A stretch of 64,000 nt of DNA, taken from assembly GCF_951230165.1 (NCBI RefSeq), contig NZ_CATNVB010000006.1, positions 1 through 64,000 of the forward strand. The letters run 5' to 3'. This DNA is from Lentilactobacillus sp. Marseille-Q4993. Its GTDB lineage: Bacteria > Bacillota > Bacilli > Lactobacillales > Lactobacillaceae. This document shows, one piece after another, positions 28,364-37,331 of the stretch. The notes beneath the pieces are model-generated. The model was not told the DNA's origin and made no database searches. It saw only the letters and a program-made list of their open reading frames with translations. A program made the position numbers and the translations under genes. Position 1 is the stretch's first letter. Each line of letters opens with the position of its first letter.

Positions 28364-28552
28364 CAAGCCCTTCCAACGCTGATATTACAACTTTTTCAAA
28401 GTATAAAACATTCCGTTTGTCAAATAAAAAGCTTGCTTTCATTTTGATGGTTTGTGAAATTAGCGTAACGTCAATGTTCCACTAAATAAAATTTCTTTTT
28501 TCAGTGTTTTACGATAGAATATTCATAGACAAATTGTTCGGAGGTTTTAGCT

Positions 28553-29113
28553 TTGTTTTTGATGAAAGATATTGTTCGAGACGGAGATCCCGTTTTGAGA
28601 AAAGAAGCTGAGAAGGTTGCATTTCCTCTCAGCGATGAAGATAAACAGTTAGCTCATGATTTAATGGAATATTTGGAAGTTAGCCAAGACCCTGAATTAT
28701 GTGAAAAGTACCAATTGAGGGCTGGTGTTGGTTTGGCAGCTCCCCAGGTTGGGGAATCTAAAATGATGGCATCAGTTTTGGTGCCCGCTGAAGATGAAAA
28801 CAGCGATCCACTTTTCAAGGATGTAATCATTAATCCCGTAATCGTTTCTAACTCAGTTCAAAGGGGTGCTTTGACTGAAGGCGAAGGGTGCTTATCGGTC
28901 GATGAGGATATTCCTGGATACGTTCCCCGCGCGGCAAGAATCACGTTAAAGTACACTGACGTTGATGGCGAAGAACACAAGCTCAGGTTAAAGAATTATC
29001 CTGCTATCGTTTGCCAGCACGAGATTGATCACTTACACGGCACGTTATTTTATGATCACATTGATAAGGACAATCCGTTTTCAAAGACTGAAGACGAAAT
29101 TTTTATCTATTAA
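28553..29113 (+). CDS. def: peptide deformylase
   Basis: Metalloenzyme removing the N-formyl group from nascent proteins. The 186 aa contain the three family motifs: [16 protein letters not shown] and QHEIDHLHG. The TTG at 28553 is chosen because CGGAGG lies 8 bases before it; the ATG at 28562 would be 17 bases away. The start of the protein is then [13 protein letters not shown]. It is monocistronic, divergent from pdhA, with a bidirectional terminator behind it. Confidence 0.95.
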   Translation: MFLMKDIVRDGDPVLRKEAEKVAFPLSDEDKQLAHDLMEYLEVSQDPELCEKYQLRAGVGLAAPQVGESKMMASVLVPAEDENSDPLFKDVIINPVIVSNSVQRGALTEGEGCLSVDEDIPGYVPRAARITLKYTDVDGEEHKLRLKNYPAIVCQHEIDHLHGTLFYDHIDKDNPFSKTEDEIFIY

Positions 29114-29116
29114 ATT

Positions 29117-29167
29117 AAAAAACAGGCAGAAACTTTCAAATTTAATTAAAAGTTTTCGCCTGTTTTT
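29117..29167. terminator. bidirectional terminator between def and the membrane protein gene
   Basis: Arms AAAAACAGGC and GCCTGTTTTT, with secondary pairing AGAAACTTT / AAAGTTTTC inside. A and T runs on both sides serve the two convergent genes. Confidence 0.8.
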
Positions 29168-29655
29168 CATTTTAGCTTTCTTAAATCGTTTACGTATTCA
29201 ATTGTGGTCTGATTAATCAGAAATGCCACATCAAAGTGAACAACATCATCTAACAACCAACTATCTGAAATAATAAAAATTGATTTATTTTTCTTCACAT
29301 CAGCATGATCAAAATAGTTCTCTTTTGAATACTCAACCAAGCCATGTTTAAAGGCAGATTTAAATTGATCTAAATCGGTTAACAGTGCTGCTGGTGCGAG
29401 TTTATATTCAAACGCCATTACACCACGACCCCATACATCTGATATGTCCTCAGAGACAATATCTGAGTAGTCGTCATTTCGAATCACGCCGTCAACACTC
29501 AGTTGGTTCAATACTGAAATTACTGCCTTAGCGGTCACTCTTTCTGCTGATTTCACTTGCTTTGTCCTCGGTCTCGTAACAAACCAGTAGTGAATTAGAT
29601 TATACAAAATTACGGCTAAAATGAGACCGATTATCACTTGAAATAATAGTATCAT
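29167..29655 (-). CDS. single-pass membrane protein of unknown function
   Basis: 162 aa. One N-terminal membrane helix (about residues 3-24, LFQVIIGLILAVILYNLIHY) is followed by a soluble domain of mixed alpha/beta pattern without a motif I recognise. The only gene on this strand between two plus-strand units, ending inside the def terminator. The context (def, rpoY, rnjA) does not suggest a role. Confidence 0.7.
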   Translation of the reverse strand: MILLFQVIIGLILAVILYNLIHYWFVTRPRTKQVKSAERVTAKAVISVLNQLSVDGVIRNDDYSDIVSEDISDVWGRGVMAFEYKLAPAALLTDLDQFKSAFKHGLVEYSKENYFDHADVKKNKSIFIISDSWLLDDVVHFDVAFLINQTTIEYVNDLRKLK

Positions 29656-29846
29656 CGTTTTTCGAGTCCTTTTCTTTTCATTTTAACATTTTTACACCTG
29701 CGAAGTTCGGAAACGGGCATTATATACTTATTTTCATAATTATGTTAAACTACCATTATTAGTTGTGTAAAAGACAACCACCTGTCCGAAAAGGAATTTA
29801 TCAGTTCCTTAAAAAAACAGAATATATTTTAAAGGAGTATTTTTTT

Positions 29847-30062
29847 ATGATTTTTAAAGTAATCTACCAAGAAAACAAAAACGAAAGTCCTAGCAGAGAA
29901 ACATCAAAGGCCCTCTACGTTGAGGCAGATACTGAGGTCGATGCTCGTTCCTTAGTTCAAGACAACACTAACTACATCATCGAGTTCATCGAACCTTTAT
30001 CAGGTTCTCATTTGGAATACGAACAACAAAGTCCCGATTTTAAAGTTACGGAGTTTAACTAA
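29847..30062 (+). CDS. rpoY: DNA-directed RNA polymerase epsilon subunit RpoY
   Basis: A 71-aa Firmicutes-specific small polymerase subunit (family DUF1447, YkzG). The start is the ATG at 29847 ([13 protein letters not shown], the family N terminus) 9 bases after AAAGGAG; the open frame upstream carries no such site. It stops 2 bases before rnjA, the same rpoY-rnjA pair as in B. subtilis. Acidic C-terminal half. Confidence 0.92.
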   Translation: MIFKVIYQENKNESPSRETSKALYVEADTEVDARSLVQDNTNYIIEFIEPLSGSHLEYEQQSPDFKVTEFN

Positions 30063-30064
30063 TA

Positions 30065-31753
30065 ATGAAAAAACTAAACGTCAAAAATAACGAAGCTGCT
30101 ATCTATGGCGTTGGTGGTTTGGGGGAAATCGGGAAGAATACCTACGGCGTTCAATTTCAAGATGAAATAATTCTAATTGATGCCGGAATCAAGTTTCCAG
30201 AGGATGATCTACTAGGTGTAGACTACGTCATCCCTGACTACCAATACTTACTTGATAACAAAGATAAAATCAAAGCACTTGTCATTACCCATGGTCATGA
30301 AGATCACATTGGTGGTGTACCCTATTTACTAAAGGTGCTAAACGTTCCAATCTATGCTGGACCTTTAGCGATGGCATTGATTAAAAATAAACTTGAAGAA
30401 CATGGCCTTTTAAACTCAGCTGAACTTCATGAAATTTCTGAAGGATCAGTCCTAAAGTTTAGAAAGACTAAGGTAACCTTCTTCAGAACAACCCACTCAA
30501 TTCCAGATACCTTAGGGATTGCCGTCCACACACCAGTTGGAGTTATTGTCCAAACCGGTGATTTTAAGTTTGATTTAACGCCAGTTACAAAACAAGCACC
30601 AAACCTTCAAGAAATGGCACGACTAGGTGCTGAAGGTGTTCTCTGTTTGATGGCTGATAGTACGAATGCTGAGCGGCCAGTTTGGACCAAATCTGAAAAG
30701 TGGGTTGCAAATTCTGTTGCTCACATTTTTGATCAAATCGAAGATAGAATTATATTTGCTACCTTCGCATCAAACATCTCTAGAATTAAGACTGCTTGTG
30801 ACAATGCAATGGCTCACGGCAGAAAAATCGCAGTGTTTGGTCGAAGTATGGAAGCAGCCATCGTCAATGGTCGAGAGCTTGGATATCTTGACATCCCAGA
30901 CGAAGCCTTTGTCGATGCCCATGACTTGCAATCACTTCCGGCAAATAAAACGATGATTTTATGTACTGGATCTCAAGGTGAACCGATGGCTGCCCTTTCG
31001 AGAATTGCCAACGGAACCCACCGCCAAATCGCCATCCAACCCGGTGATACAGTTATCTTTTCAAGTAACCCAATCCCCGGAAACACAACTAGCGTCAATA
31101 GCGTTATCAACAAGCTTGAAGAAGCCGGAGCTAACGTTATCCACGGTAAAGTAAACAACATTCATACTTCTGGTCATGGTGGCCAAGAAGAACAGAAACT
31201 AATGCTAAGATTGATGAAGCCTAAATTCTTTATGCCTATTCATGGTGAATACCGGATGTTAAAGATTCATACCGAATTGGCTGAAGAGTGTGGGGTTCCA
31301 TTGGAAAACAGCTTCATCATGCAAAACGGTGACGTCCTTGCCCTTTCAAAGGATAGTGCTCACATAGCTGGTCATTTCCAGGCCGGTGATGTTTACATTG
31401 ATGGCAGTGGAATTGGTGATATCGGTAATATCGTTCTTCGGGATCGACAATTACTTTCCGAAGAAGGAATTGTCGTGGTCGTTGCGACCGTTAACCTAAA
31501 GAATCAAGAAATCCAATCTGGTCCTGATATTCTCTCACGTGGATTCGTTTATATGAGAGAATCAGGTGAACTACTTGATGAAGGTAGACGTTTGGTATTT
31601 AGTTCAATTAGGAAATCAATGCGTTCCAAAAAGGCAACTGAATCTTCCATTCGGAACTCAATTATCGATGAACTTCAATCTTTCCTTTATGAAAAGACTG
31701 AGCGCCACCCACTAATCTTACCAATGATTATAATTAGCGATAAACAAAAGTAA
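30065..31753 (+). CDS. rnjA: ribonuclease J1
   Basis: Beta-CASP ribonuclease with endonuclease and 5'-3' exonuclease activity, central to mRNA turnover and rRNA maturation. 562 aa. All metal ligands are in place: His76, His78, Asp80 and His81 in HGHEDH, the His of TTHSIP, the Asp of TGDFKFD, and the His of HGEYR near residue 391. The beta-CASP insertion and C-terminal domain are full length. Pairing with rpoY identifies it as J1. The partner J2 is at 9235-10962. Confidence 0.95.
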   Translation: MKKLNVKNNEAAIYGVGGLGEIGKNTYGVQFQDEIILIDAGIKFPEDDLLGVDYVIPDYQYLLDNKDKIKALVITHGHEDHIGGVPYLLKVLNVPIYAGPLAMALIKNKLEEHGLLNSAELHEISEGSVLKFRKTKVTFFRTTHSIPDTLGIAVHTPVGVIVQTGDFKFDLTPVTKQAPNLQEMARLGAEGVLCLMADSTNAERPVWTKSEKWVANSVAHIFDQIEDRIIFATFASNISRIKTACDNAMAHGRKIAVFGRSMEAAIVNGRELGYLDIPDEAFVDAHDLQSLPANKTMILCTGSQGEPMAALSRIANGTHRQIAIQPGDTVIFSSNPIPGNTTSVNSVINKLEEAGANVIHGKVNNIHTSGHGGQEEQKLMLRLMKPKFFMPIHGEYRMLKIHTELAEECGVPLENSFIMQNGDVLALSKDSAHIAGHFQAGDVYIDGSGIGDIGNIVLRDRQLLSEEGIVVVVATVNLKNQEIQSGPDILSRGFVYMRESGELLDEGRRLVFSSIRKSMRSKKATESSIRNSIIDELQSFLYEKTERHPLILPMIIISDKQK

Positions 31754-31766
31754 TTCTAAAGCCTAT

Positions 31767-31806
31767 AATAGTTTGTGAATCTACTATGATTCCAAACTAT
31801 TTTTTT
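31767..31806 (+). terminator. rpoY-rnjA terminator
   Basis: Hairpin AATAGTTTG / CAAACTATT followed by a T tract, 14 bases after rnjA. Confidence 0.8.
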
Positions 31807-31834
31807 ACATATTTTATTTCCGGGGGAATCATCA

Positions 31835-32785
31835 ATGACAAAATACTATATCGTGGTTAACCCCGCCGCAGGGGGAGGAAACGTTGAACGGCTATGGCCA
31901 AAAATCAACGACTACCTGACCAATTTGAACGTTGATTTTCAAACTATAACTACGAGCTTCCCGGGTCACGCTACCTCTAAGGTTAAAGGGCTTCTAACAG
32001 AAATTCATAACAACCAAACTCAGGATATTGTTATTATTGCGGCTGGTGGTGATGGCACCCTTCATGAAGTGGTAGAAGGTTGCTGTCAGTTTTATGAAAA
32101 CCACCCTCTACTTACCAAAATACCAGTCACTTTTCTGCCGATTGGATCAGGCAATGATTTTGCCCGGGCAGTTTCCATGCCAACAAATTGGAAGAAAAGA
32201 ATCAACCAAATTATCTCAAGCTCCAAGCCAACCTCAATTTTTATTGGCAAATATCGCGATCTAGATTCGGGCAAACTTGGCCACTTTATCAACAACTACG
32301 GGATTGGATTTGATGCTACCGTGGTTTACACAGCAAATCATTCGCTACTAAAGAAAAATTCCATCCTCGGTAGGTTTAGTTATATTGCCTCGATTTTGCA
32401 TGTGCTTAGGACATTTAAAGCAATGCCAATTTTTGTCACCATTGATGATAAACAAACATCCATTCCAAATGGATACCTAGTAACCACCACAAACATTCCC
32501 TACTTCGGTGGCGGTGTCCGAATCGCACCAAGTGCGTCCATCCGTGATGAAAAACTCGAATTAATTATCGTTGAAAAACCAACATTTTTTCAATTGTTAA
32601 AATTTATCGTGTTATTAATGGCGGGAAAGCACCTAAACTTGAAATTTGTTCATCATTATTCCAAGAAATCGTTTACAATTAGATGTGAAGCAATTCGTCA
32701 CGGTCAAATCGACGGTGAAGAGTTAGGAAAACGAAAATACAATATTGAATTTTCAAAGACCCAATATCCATTTATCTTAAACTAG
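31835..32785 (+). CDS. diacylglycerol kinase-like lipid kinase
   Basis: 316 aa of the DAGK catalytic / YegS family (DgkB-like). The nucleotide loop AAGGDGTLHEV is near residue 70 and LPIGSGNDFAR near 105. N-terminal VVNPAAGGGN is also typical. Likely phosphorylates diacylglycerol for phospholipid and lipoteichoic acid recycling; other lipid substrates are possible. GGGGGAA precedes the ATG. Followed after 24 bases by the ADP-ribosylglycohydrolase gene. Confidence 0.85.
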   Translation: MTKYYIVVNPAAGGGNVERLWPKINDYLTNLNVDFQTITTSFPGHATSKVKGLLTEIHNNQTQDIVIIAAGGDGTLHEVVEGCCQFYENHPLLTKIPVTFLPIGSGNDFARAVSMPTNWKKRINQIISSSKPTSIFIGKYRDLDSGKLGHFINNYGIGFDATVVYTANHSLLKKNSILGRFSYIASILHVLRTFKAMPIFVTIDDKQTSIPNGYLVTTTNIPYFGGGVRIAPSASIRDEKLELIIVEKPTFFQLLKFIVLLMAGKHLNLKFVHHYSKKSFTIRCEAIRHGQIDGEELGKRKYNIEFSKTQYPFILN

Positions 32786-32809
32786 AATTCGACTTAAGGG
32801 GTAAGCTCT

Positions 32810-33769
32810 ATGTTTTCAACCAGTTATCTCCTCTTCCAATCACTAACTGCGGTTGCAATTGGTGACGCACTAGGAGTCCCAATTCAATTTAAAAAGCGAC
32901 AATCATTATTCAAAAATCCCGTTAGCAAGATGACTGGCCACGGGGCCTTTGACCTGCCCGCAGGTGTTTGGTCAGATGATACATCCTTGACGGTTGCGTC
33001 CCTCAACAGCCTTACATATGGGTTCAACTTAAACGATCTCATGCTTAGATACTCTAACTGGTACAAATTTGGGCATTACACTCCACTTGGAAAGTCATTC
33101 GATATTGGCAGAACAACAATGAACGCCATTGAAAAGTTCAACCAAGGAACTCCCCCTGAACTTTGTGGTGGTGAGACAGAAGAGGATAACGGCAACGGTG
33201 CCCTAATGCGGTTGATGCCCCTATCCTTTTATCTGTTAAACAAATACCCAGATTACTCATTTGATGACACAATTTGCGAGTACGTTGAAAAGTTCACCTC
33301 AGTTACCCACAGACACAAACGCAGTTTGATTGCCTCCTCCATCCTAACTAATGTCATTATTCGGGTAATAATGAATCCGAATAAGTATGCAATGCTTCAT
33401 GCAATTACTGAAGTGCTAGACTATTACGCTGAAAAGCCAGGATACAGTTATGAATTGACCTTCTTTACTGGTTTTGATAAAGCTGACTTTTATCGAATAC
33501 CTAATGAAAAAGTTATCAGTTCTGGATACGTGATAGACACGCTTCAATCCGTATTCTGGTGCCTAATGAACTCCGAGAAGTATGAATCAGCAGTAAAAAA
33601 GGCAATCAACCTTGGTAATGACGCTGACACTATTGGCTCTATCACATCCATGTTAGCTTCTGTTCTCTACGCACCGGTGTCATTCCCATCCGACTGGTTA
33701 ACTAACCTTAAAGGTCGTAATGAACTAAAGTGGTCCGTTGCGGCTGCGTTGTTATCAAATAATTTTTAG
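32810..33769 (+). CDS. ADP-ribosylglycohydrolase family protein
   Basis: 319 aa of the DraG/ARH family, which removes ADP-ribose from proteins or small molecules. The dinuclear metal motifs are all seen: GDALGVP at residues 18-24, WSDDT near 48, and GNDADTIGS near 265. EEDNGNGALMR also matches the family. No ADP-ribosyltransferase gene is nearby, so the substrate is unknown. It probably shares a transcript with the lipid kinase; a bidirectional terminator follows. Confidence 0.85.
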   Translation: MFSTSYLLFQSLTAVAIGDALGVPIQFKKRQSLFKNPVSKMTGHGAFDLPAGVWSDDTSLTVASLNSLTYGFNLNDLMLRYSNWYKFGHYTPLGKSFDIGRTTMNAIEKFNQGTPPELCGGETEEDNGNGALMRLMPLSFYLLNKYPDYSFDDTICEYVEKFTSVTHRHKRSLIASSILTNVIIRVIMNPNKYAMLHAITEVLDYYAEKPGYSYELTFFTGFDKADFYRIPNEKVISSGYVIDTLQSVFWCLMNSEKYESAVKKAINLGNDADTIGSITSMLASVLYAPVSFPSDWLTNLKGRNELKWSVAAALLSNNF

Positions 33770-33775
33770 GCTACG

Positions 33776-33808
33776 AAAAAAGCAAGCGAAAAATTCGCTT
33801 GCTTTTTC
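33776..33808. terminator. bidirectional terminator after the ARH gene
   Basis: Stem AAAAAGCAAGCGAA / TTCGCTTGCTTTTT between the convergent ARH gene and the 69-aa gene. Confidence 0.88.
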
Positions 33809-33840
33809 TAATTTAAATTTAGTTGCTTTATCTTTCTAAC

Positions 33841-34050
33841 CTAATCTTCTGACGCATTCATAGCTTCAATGATCATAGTCAATTGGCTACATTTGTTTGT
33901 CAGTTCGTGCATTTGATCACCGAACTGCGGCTGAATAACCACGGTTTCGTTAGAGTCGCGAAGATTGTGACTGCCCTCTTTTGCTTTAAGCTGATTTAAC
34001 TCAGAGGCTGCCTTCTTGTATTCTTCAAGAATTTCTAACTTGTTACTCAT
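33841..34050 (-). CDS. 69-aa protein of unknown function
   Basis: Small acidic protein with a short coiled-coil-like N terminus (LEILEEYKKAASELNQLKAKE), a polar centre and a helical C terminus with two Cys-free amphipathic turns. One Cys is seen, near residue 54. AAAAGGAG lies before the ATG and a good promoter lies upstream, so the gene is probably real. It stands alone between the ARH gene and rbsK. I do not recognise the family. Confidence 0.65.
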   Translation of the reverse strand: MSNKLEILEEYKKAASELNQLKAKEGSHNLRDSNETVVIQPQFGDQMHELTNKCSQLTMIIEAMNASED

Positions 34051-34089
34051 AGCTATAAACTCCTTTTAATTGAACTAATCTACAAATCG

Positions 34090-34118
34090 AATATAACACC
34101 ATAATGGTACTTTGTGAA
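34090..34118 (-). promoter_or_regulatory. promoter of the 69-aa gene with a palindrome in its spacer
   Basis: TTCACA (34113-34118) and TATATT (34090-34095), 17-base spacer, TG extension before the -10, minus strand. The spacer holds the perfect palindrome ACCAT-T-ATGGT (34098-34108). Confidence 0.55.
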
Positions 34119-34197
34119 CCTAAATTTTGGACGCCATTTATGTCAACGCAAGAATATTACCAGAAAAGAAATGATAAAGCAATCTCATTTTGAAAAT

Positions 34198-35115
34198 TTA
34201 TTTGTAAGCTTTATTGATCTCATCTTTAGTAGGAATCGATGGTAACGCTCCCGGTCTTTGAACAGTAATGGATGAAGCCTTTTGAGCATAAATAAGTGCC
34301 TCTTTAACATTGGCCAACTCTTTATCCACCTGAGAACTAAATGCACCTATAAAGGTATCTCCCGCGGCAGTTGTATCCACTGCTTTAACTTTAAAGGCTT
34401 TTACAAATCCACTATCGCTCTTTGTGTGATAGTAGGCACCTTTACTGCCAACAGTAATAATTACGTTATCAATTCCCATTTCGGAGAACTTCTCAGCATT
34501 CTTGTCCATCGAGTCAGTATCAACAACTTGAATCCCAGTCAAACTAGCACTTTCTGTTTCGTTTGGGACAATTAGATCAGTAACTTCAAGGAGACCATCA
34601 ATAATCGTTTGGGCCGGTGCGGGGTTCAAGACAGTTGTAACTCCATTTTGCTTAGCAATCTCAAACGCATGCTTAGTTACCTCTTGTGGGGTTTCAAATT
34701 GAGAAATTAAAATATCTGCCCCTTTAATCAAGTCTGCTGCTTTATCAACAGTTGTATTAGTCATTGCTTGATTAGCGCCACCATAAACCATAATACAATT
34801 TTGACCATGCTCATCAAGAAGAATTACAGCTGATCCTGTTCCCTCAGCGGAGGCAATCTCTATATGATCAATATTAACCTTGTTCCCGGCAAGTGAATCC
34901 TTCATAAATTCGCCCAAATTATCATTGCCGACGTTACCGATAAAACTAGTTTCAGCTCCAGACCGAACTGCCGCGACAGCTTGATTTGCTCCCTTACCAC
35001 CAGCTGAATTTGTCTTACTATGAGCACTGATTGTTTCCCCTGGCTTTGGCATTTCAGCAATATGCAACGTTGTATCAACGTTTAAGCTTCCCAAAACTAC
35101 TACTTTATTTGTCAT
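34198..35115 (-). CDS. rbsK: ribokinase
   Basis: PfkB-family kinase converting ribose to ribose 5-phosphate. 305 aa. Signature 1 GGKGANQAVAAVRSG is near residue 38, and the second, DTTAAGDTFIGAF, carries the catalytic Asp near residue 247. Upstream lies its own promoter with a LacI-type operator. The neighbour rbsR is the probable regulator. No ribose transporter or rbsD is in this window. Confidence 0.93.
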   Translation of the reverse strand: MTNKVVVLGSLNVDTTLHIAEMPKPGETISAHSKTNSAGGKGANQAVAAVRSGAETSFIGNVGNDNLGEFMKDSLAGNKVNIDHIEIASAEGTGSAVILLDEHGQNCIMVYGGANQAMTNTTVDKAADLIKGADILISQFETPQEVTKHAFEIAKQNGVTTVLNPAPAQTIIDGLLEVTDLIVPNETESASLTGIQVVDTDSMDKNAEKFSEMGIDNVIITVGSKGAYYHTKSDSGFVKAFKVKAVDTTAAGDTFIGAFSSQVDKELANVKEALIYAQKASSITVQRPGALPSIPTKDEINKAYK

Positions 35116-35172
35116 ATCAAATCTCCTCTTTTGAAATGAGAATTTCGTTGGTTAAAACATTTTACTAACAAG

Positions 35173-35201
35173 ATTCTACCAAATTTAAACCGTTATAACA
35201 A
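35173..35201 (-). promoter_or_regulatory. rbsK promoter overlapping a LacI-type operator
   Basis: TTGTTA (35196-35201) and TAGAAT (35173-35178) with 17-base spacing and a TGG extension, minus strand. TTATAACGGTTTAA (35185-35198) has the CG-centred semi-palindromic form of LacI/CcpA operators and overlaps the -35. RbsR is the obvious candidate binder; this is inference. Confidence 0.5.
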
Positions 35202-35204
35202 TAA

Positions 35205-36215
35205 TTATTCAGTGATTTTTTTAACGCTATCTCTAACTTCCAGGTGAATCGAAAGCGATACTCGCTGTTTTGGGGTATCACGATTTTCAATTCGGTCGAT
35301 TAATAATTTTGCAGCCGTTTCCCCCATCTCAAATGCTGGTTGATGGACAGTTGTTAATTTAGGAGTAAAGTATTCAGCCAAATCAATATCATCATAACCA
35401 ACAACTGAGATATCATCAGGAATTGAAATCCCCTTTTCGGCAAATGCCCGGTACAGCCCAAAGGCGACCTCATCATTGATAGCAAATACCGCCGTTGTCT
35501 TAGTTTTGAGGACAGAGTCGGCAGCTTCGTATCCTCCCATTTTAGTTAAATCTGCAGAAATAACGTGAGATGGTTCAATTTTGTGGCCAGCTGCGTCAAA
35601 AGCGTCTAGAAAGCCCTGTAGCCGTTCTTCCAAGTTAGTTGTGGGTTTGTTAGCTTTCACAACTGATACGTCTGTATGGCCATTTTTTAGCAAGTGATCG
35701 GCTAATAACTTACCACCATCATAATTATGAACCTCAACTTGATCCCCATCTTTAACCGGAGCTTGGTCAATTAATAAATAAGAAATTTCATTCTGTGAGA
35801 GAATATGATCAATTTCGTTTAAATCAGACACGGCAGAAGCAATAATCAGACCATCAGCGGCCCGCCGGATTGATTCAAACAAATACCGAGTTTCTTGTTT
35901 CTCACTATCATTTGATCCAAACACTAACGGTACATAGTCTCTTTCGAGGGCAGCGCTTTCAATTCCTCGTAAAAATCTTGAGAAGAACGGGTTATTAATA
36001 TTGGGAACGATAATCCCTAACGTTCTCCCAGAACGTCTAATTAAACTTTGCGCATTAAAATCAGGAACATATCCCATTTCTTTTTGCAGTTCATGAACTT
36101 TCTCGACAGTTTTTTTACTGAACCGATCGCCTTTACCATTAAGAATTTGTGAAACAGTGGTAACAGACACCTCAGCTCTTTTAGCTAAATCGTTAATTGT
36201 AACTTTCTTTTTCAT
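35205..36215 (-). CDS. rbsR: LacI family transcriptional regulator, probable ribose repressor
   Basis: 336 aa. N-terminal helix-turn-helix typical of LacI (TINDLAKRAEVSVTTVSQIL, residues 4-23) with the hinge-helix region after it, then a periplasmic-binding-protein-like sensor domain (TLGIIVPNINNPFF near 67). Placement just upstream of rbsK, and operator-like sequences in front of both, suggest control of ribose kinase and itself. The inducer is not deducible. Its extended -10 TGGTATAAT is at 36250-36255. Confidence 0.88.
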   Translation of the reverse strand: MKKKVTINDLAKRAEVSVTTVSQILNGKGDRFSKKTVEKVHELQKEMGYVPDFNAQSLIRRSGRTLGIIVPNINNPFFSRFLRGIESAALERDYVPLVFGSNDSEKQETRYLFESIRRAADGLIIASAVSDLNEIDHILSQNEISYLLIDQAPVKDGDQVEVHNYDGGKLLADHLLKNGHTDVSVVKANKPTTNLEERLQGFLDAFDAAGHKIEPSHVISADLTKMGGYEAADSVLKTKTTAVFAINDEVAFGLYRAFAEKGISIPDDISVVGYDDIDLAEYFTPKLTTVHQPAFEMGETAAKLLIDRIENRDTPKQRVSLSIHLEVRDSVKKITE

Positions 36216-36261
36216 AGCCTTTCTCCCATCAATTCATCCTTATAGTTTGATTATACCAAAT

Positions 36262-36298
36262 AAAAGCGTTAAACGGGGTAAATCCGTTTAACGCTTTT
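36262..36298. terminator. hairpin between the aldo/keto reductase gene and rbsR, with operator-like arms
   Basis: Perfect 15-bp arms AAAAGCGTTAAACGG and CCGTTTAACGCTTTT with a 7-base loop. It ends the aldo/keto reductase gene. The arms contain AAAGCGTTAA, close to the CcpA/LacI operator core, and lie just upstream of the rbsR -10, so DNA binding by RbsR or CcpA is also possible. Confidence 0.65.
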
Positions 36299-36310
36299 AA
36301 TGTAAGGGAA

Positions 36311-37306
36311 CTAACCCTTAATAATTGAATCGATTTTAGTTAATTCATCGGCTGTAAATTTGGTGTTTTTCAAAGCCTCAAGGTTACTCATCAAATGGTC
36401 AACCTTTGATGCTCCAGTTACAACACTGGCAACAACATCATCATGAAGAAGCCAAGCAAGACTCATTTGAGCAAGTGACTGGTTCCGATTTGCAGCAATA
36501 TCGTTAAGCTCATTAAGTTTCTTAACGAGGGCATCCTTGCCGTTCTTGAACATAAAATCATTGCTCCAGTGAACTTTGATGTCATCTTCCATACCACCGA
36601 GGTATTTATCCGTTAATAATCCTTCGGCAAGTGGACCATATGCAACCAGTGCCTTATTATTATCTCTCAATGTGTCGAGCAGTCCATCATCCTCGATGGT
36701 CCTGTTCAACATATTATAAGAGGCTTGGTTAACTACAAATGGTGTGTGCATTTCTTTGAAGTATTTAGTGATTTCAGCGGTTTGCTTACTATCGTAGTTA
36801 GATATCCCAACGTACAGTGCTTTGCCTGACCTAACAATATCATTCAGGGCATCGGCAGTTTCTTCAAGGTTGGTATTGGGATCAAAACGGTGGCTATAGA
36901 AAATATCAACGTAATCCAATCCCATCCGTTCCAAACTTCCATCAATCGCATTGATCAACGTTTTTCTTGATGAGAAGTTACCATAAGGTCCAAGCCACAT
37001 GTTAAAGCCGGCTTTAGTCGTGATAACAAGTTCATCCCGGTATGGCTTTAAATCTTCTCGGTAAACGTTACCGAACATTCTCTCAGCAGCACCAGAACCA
37101 GGGCCATAGTTATAAGCCAAATCAAAACTAAAGATTCCTTCATCAAAAGCTTTTAGGATTACCTTCTCGCTATCTCCAAAATTAGCTGTATCCCCGAAGC
37201 TGTGCCACAATCCAAACGAAACTGCTGGTAATTCAAGCCCCGAATCACCGGCTCTTCTTACAAATGCGTTATCATAACGATTTTCATTAGCACGATAGCT
37301 ATACAT
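36311..37306 (-). CDS. aldo/keto reductase (YghZ-like)
   Basis: 331-aa NADPH-dependent oxidoreductase with the AKR barrel. FDLAYNYGPGSGAAE holds the catalytic Asp and Tyr near residues 62-67, VITTKAG the Lys near 95, and DYVDIFYSHR the His. The WLGPYGNFSSRK segment is like E. coli YghZ (L-glyceraldehyde 3-phosphate reductase), but the substrate cannot be fixed. It lies between prs and rbsR and ends at a strong hairpin. Confidence 0.88.
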   Translation of the reverse strand: MYSYRANENRYDNAFVRRAGDSGLELPAVSFGLWHSFGDTANFGDSEKVILKAFDEGIFSFDLAYNYGPGSGAAERMFGNVYREDLKPYRDELVITTKAGFNMWLGPYGNFSSRKTLINAIDGSLERMGLDYVDIFYSHRFDPNTNLEETADALNDIVRSGKALYVGISNYDSKQTAEITKYFKEMHTPFVVNQASYNMLNRTIEDDGLLDTLRDNNKALVAYGPLAEGLLTDKYLGGMEDDIKVHWSNDFMFKNGKDALVKKLNELNDIAANRNQSLAQMSLAWLLHDDVVASVVTGASKVDHLMSNLEALKNTKFTADELTKIDSIIKG

Positions 37307-37331
37307 TAATTGTCACCCCATAAATTATTTT

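Noticed and set aside
28396-28423. TTGACA plus TTTGAA as the pdhA promoter
   Set aside because: The -10 hexamer is poor, and the better TATACT is only 12 bases from TTGACA.
34162-34190. AAATGA / TCATTT hairpin after rbsK as a terminator
   Set aside because: Six weak A-T-rich pairs and a broken T run; not convincing as a listed feature, though it may still end rbsK transcription.
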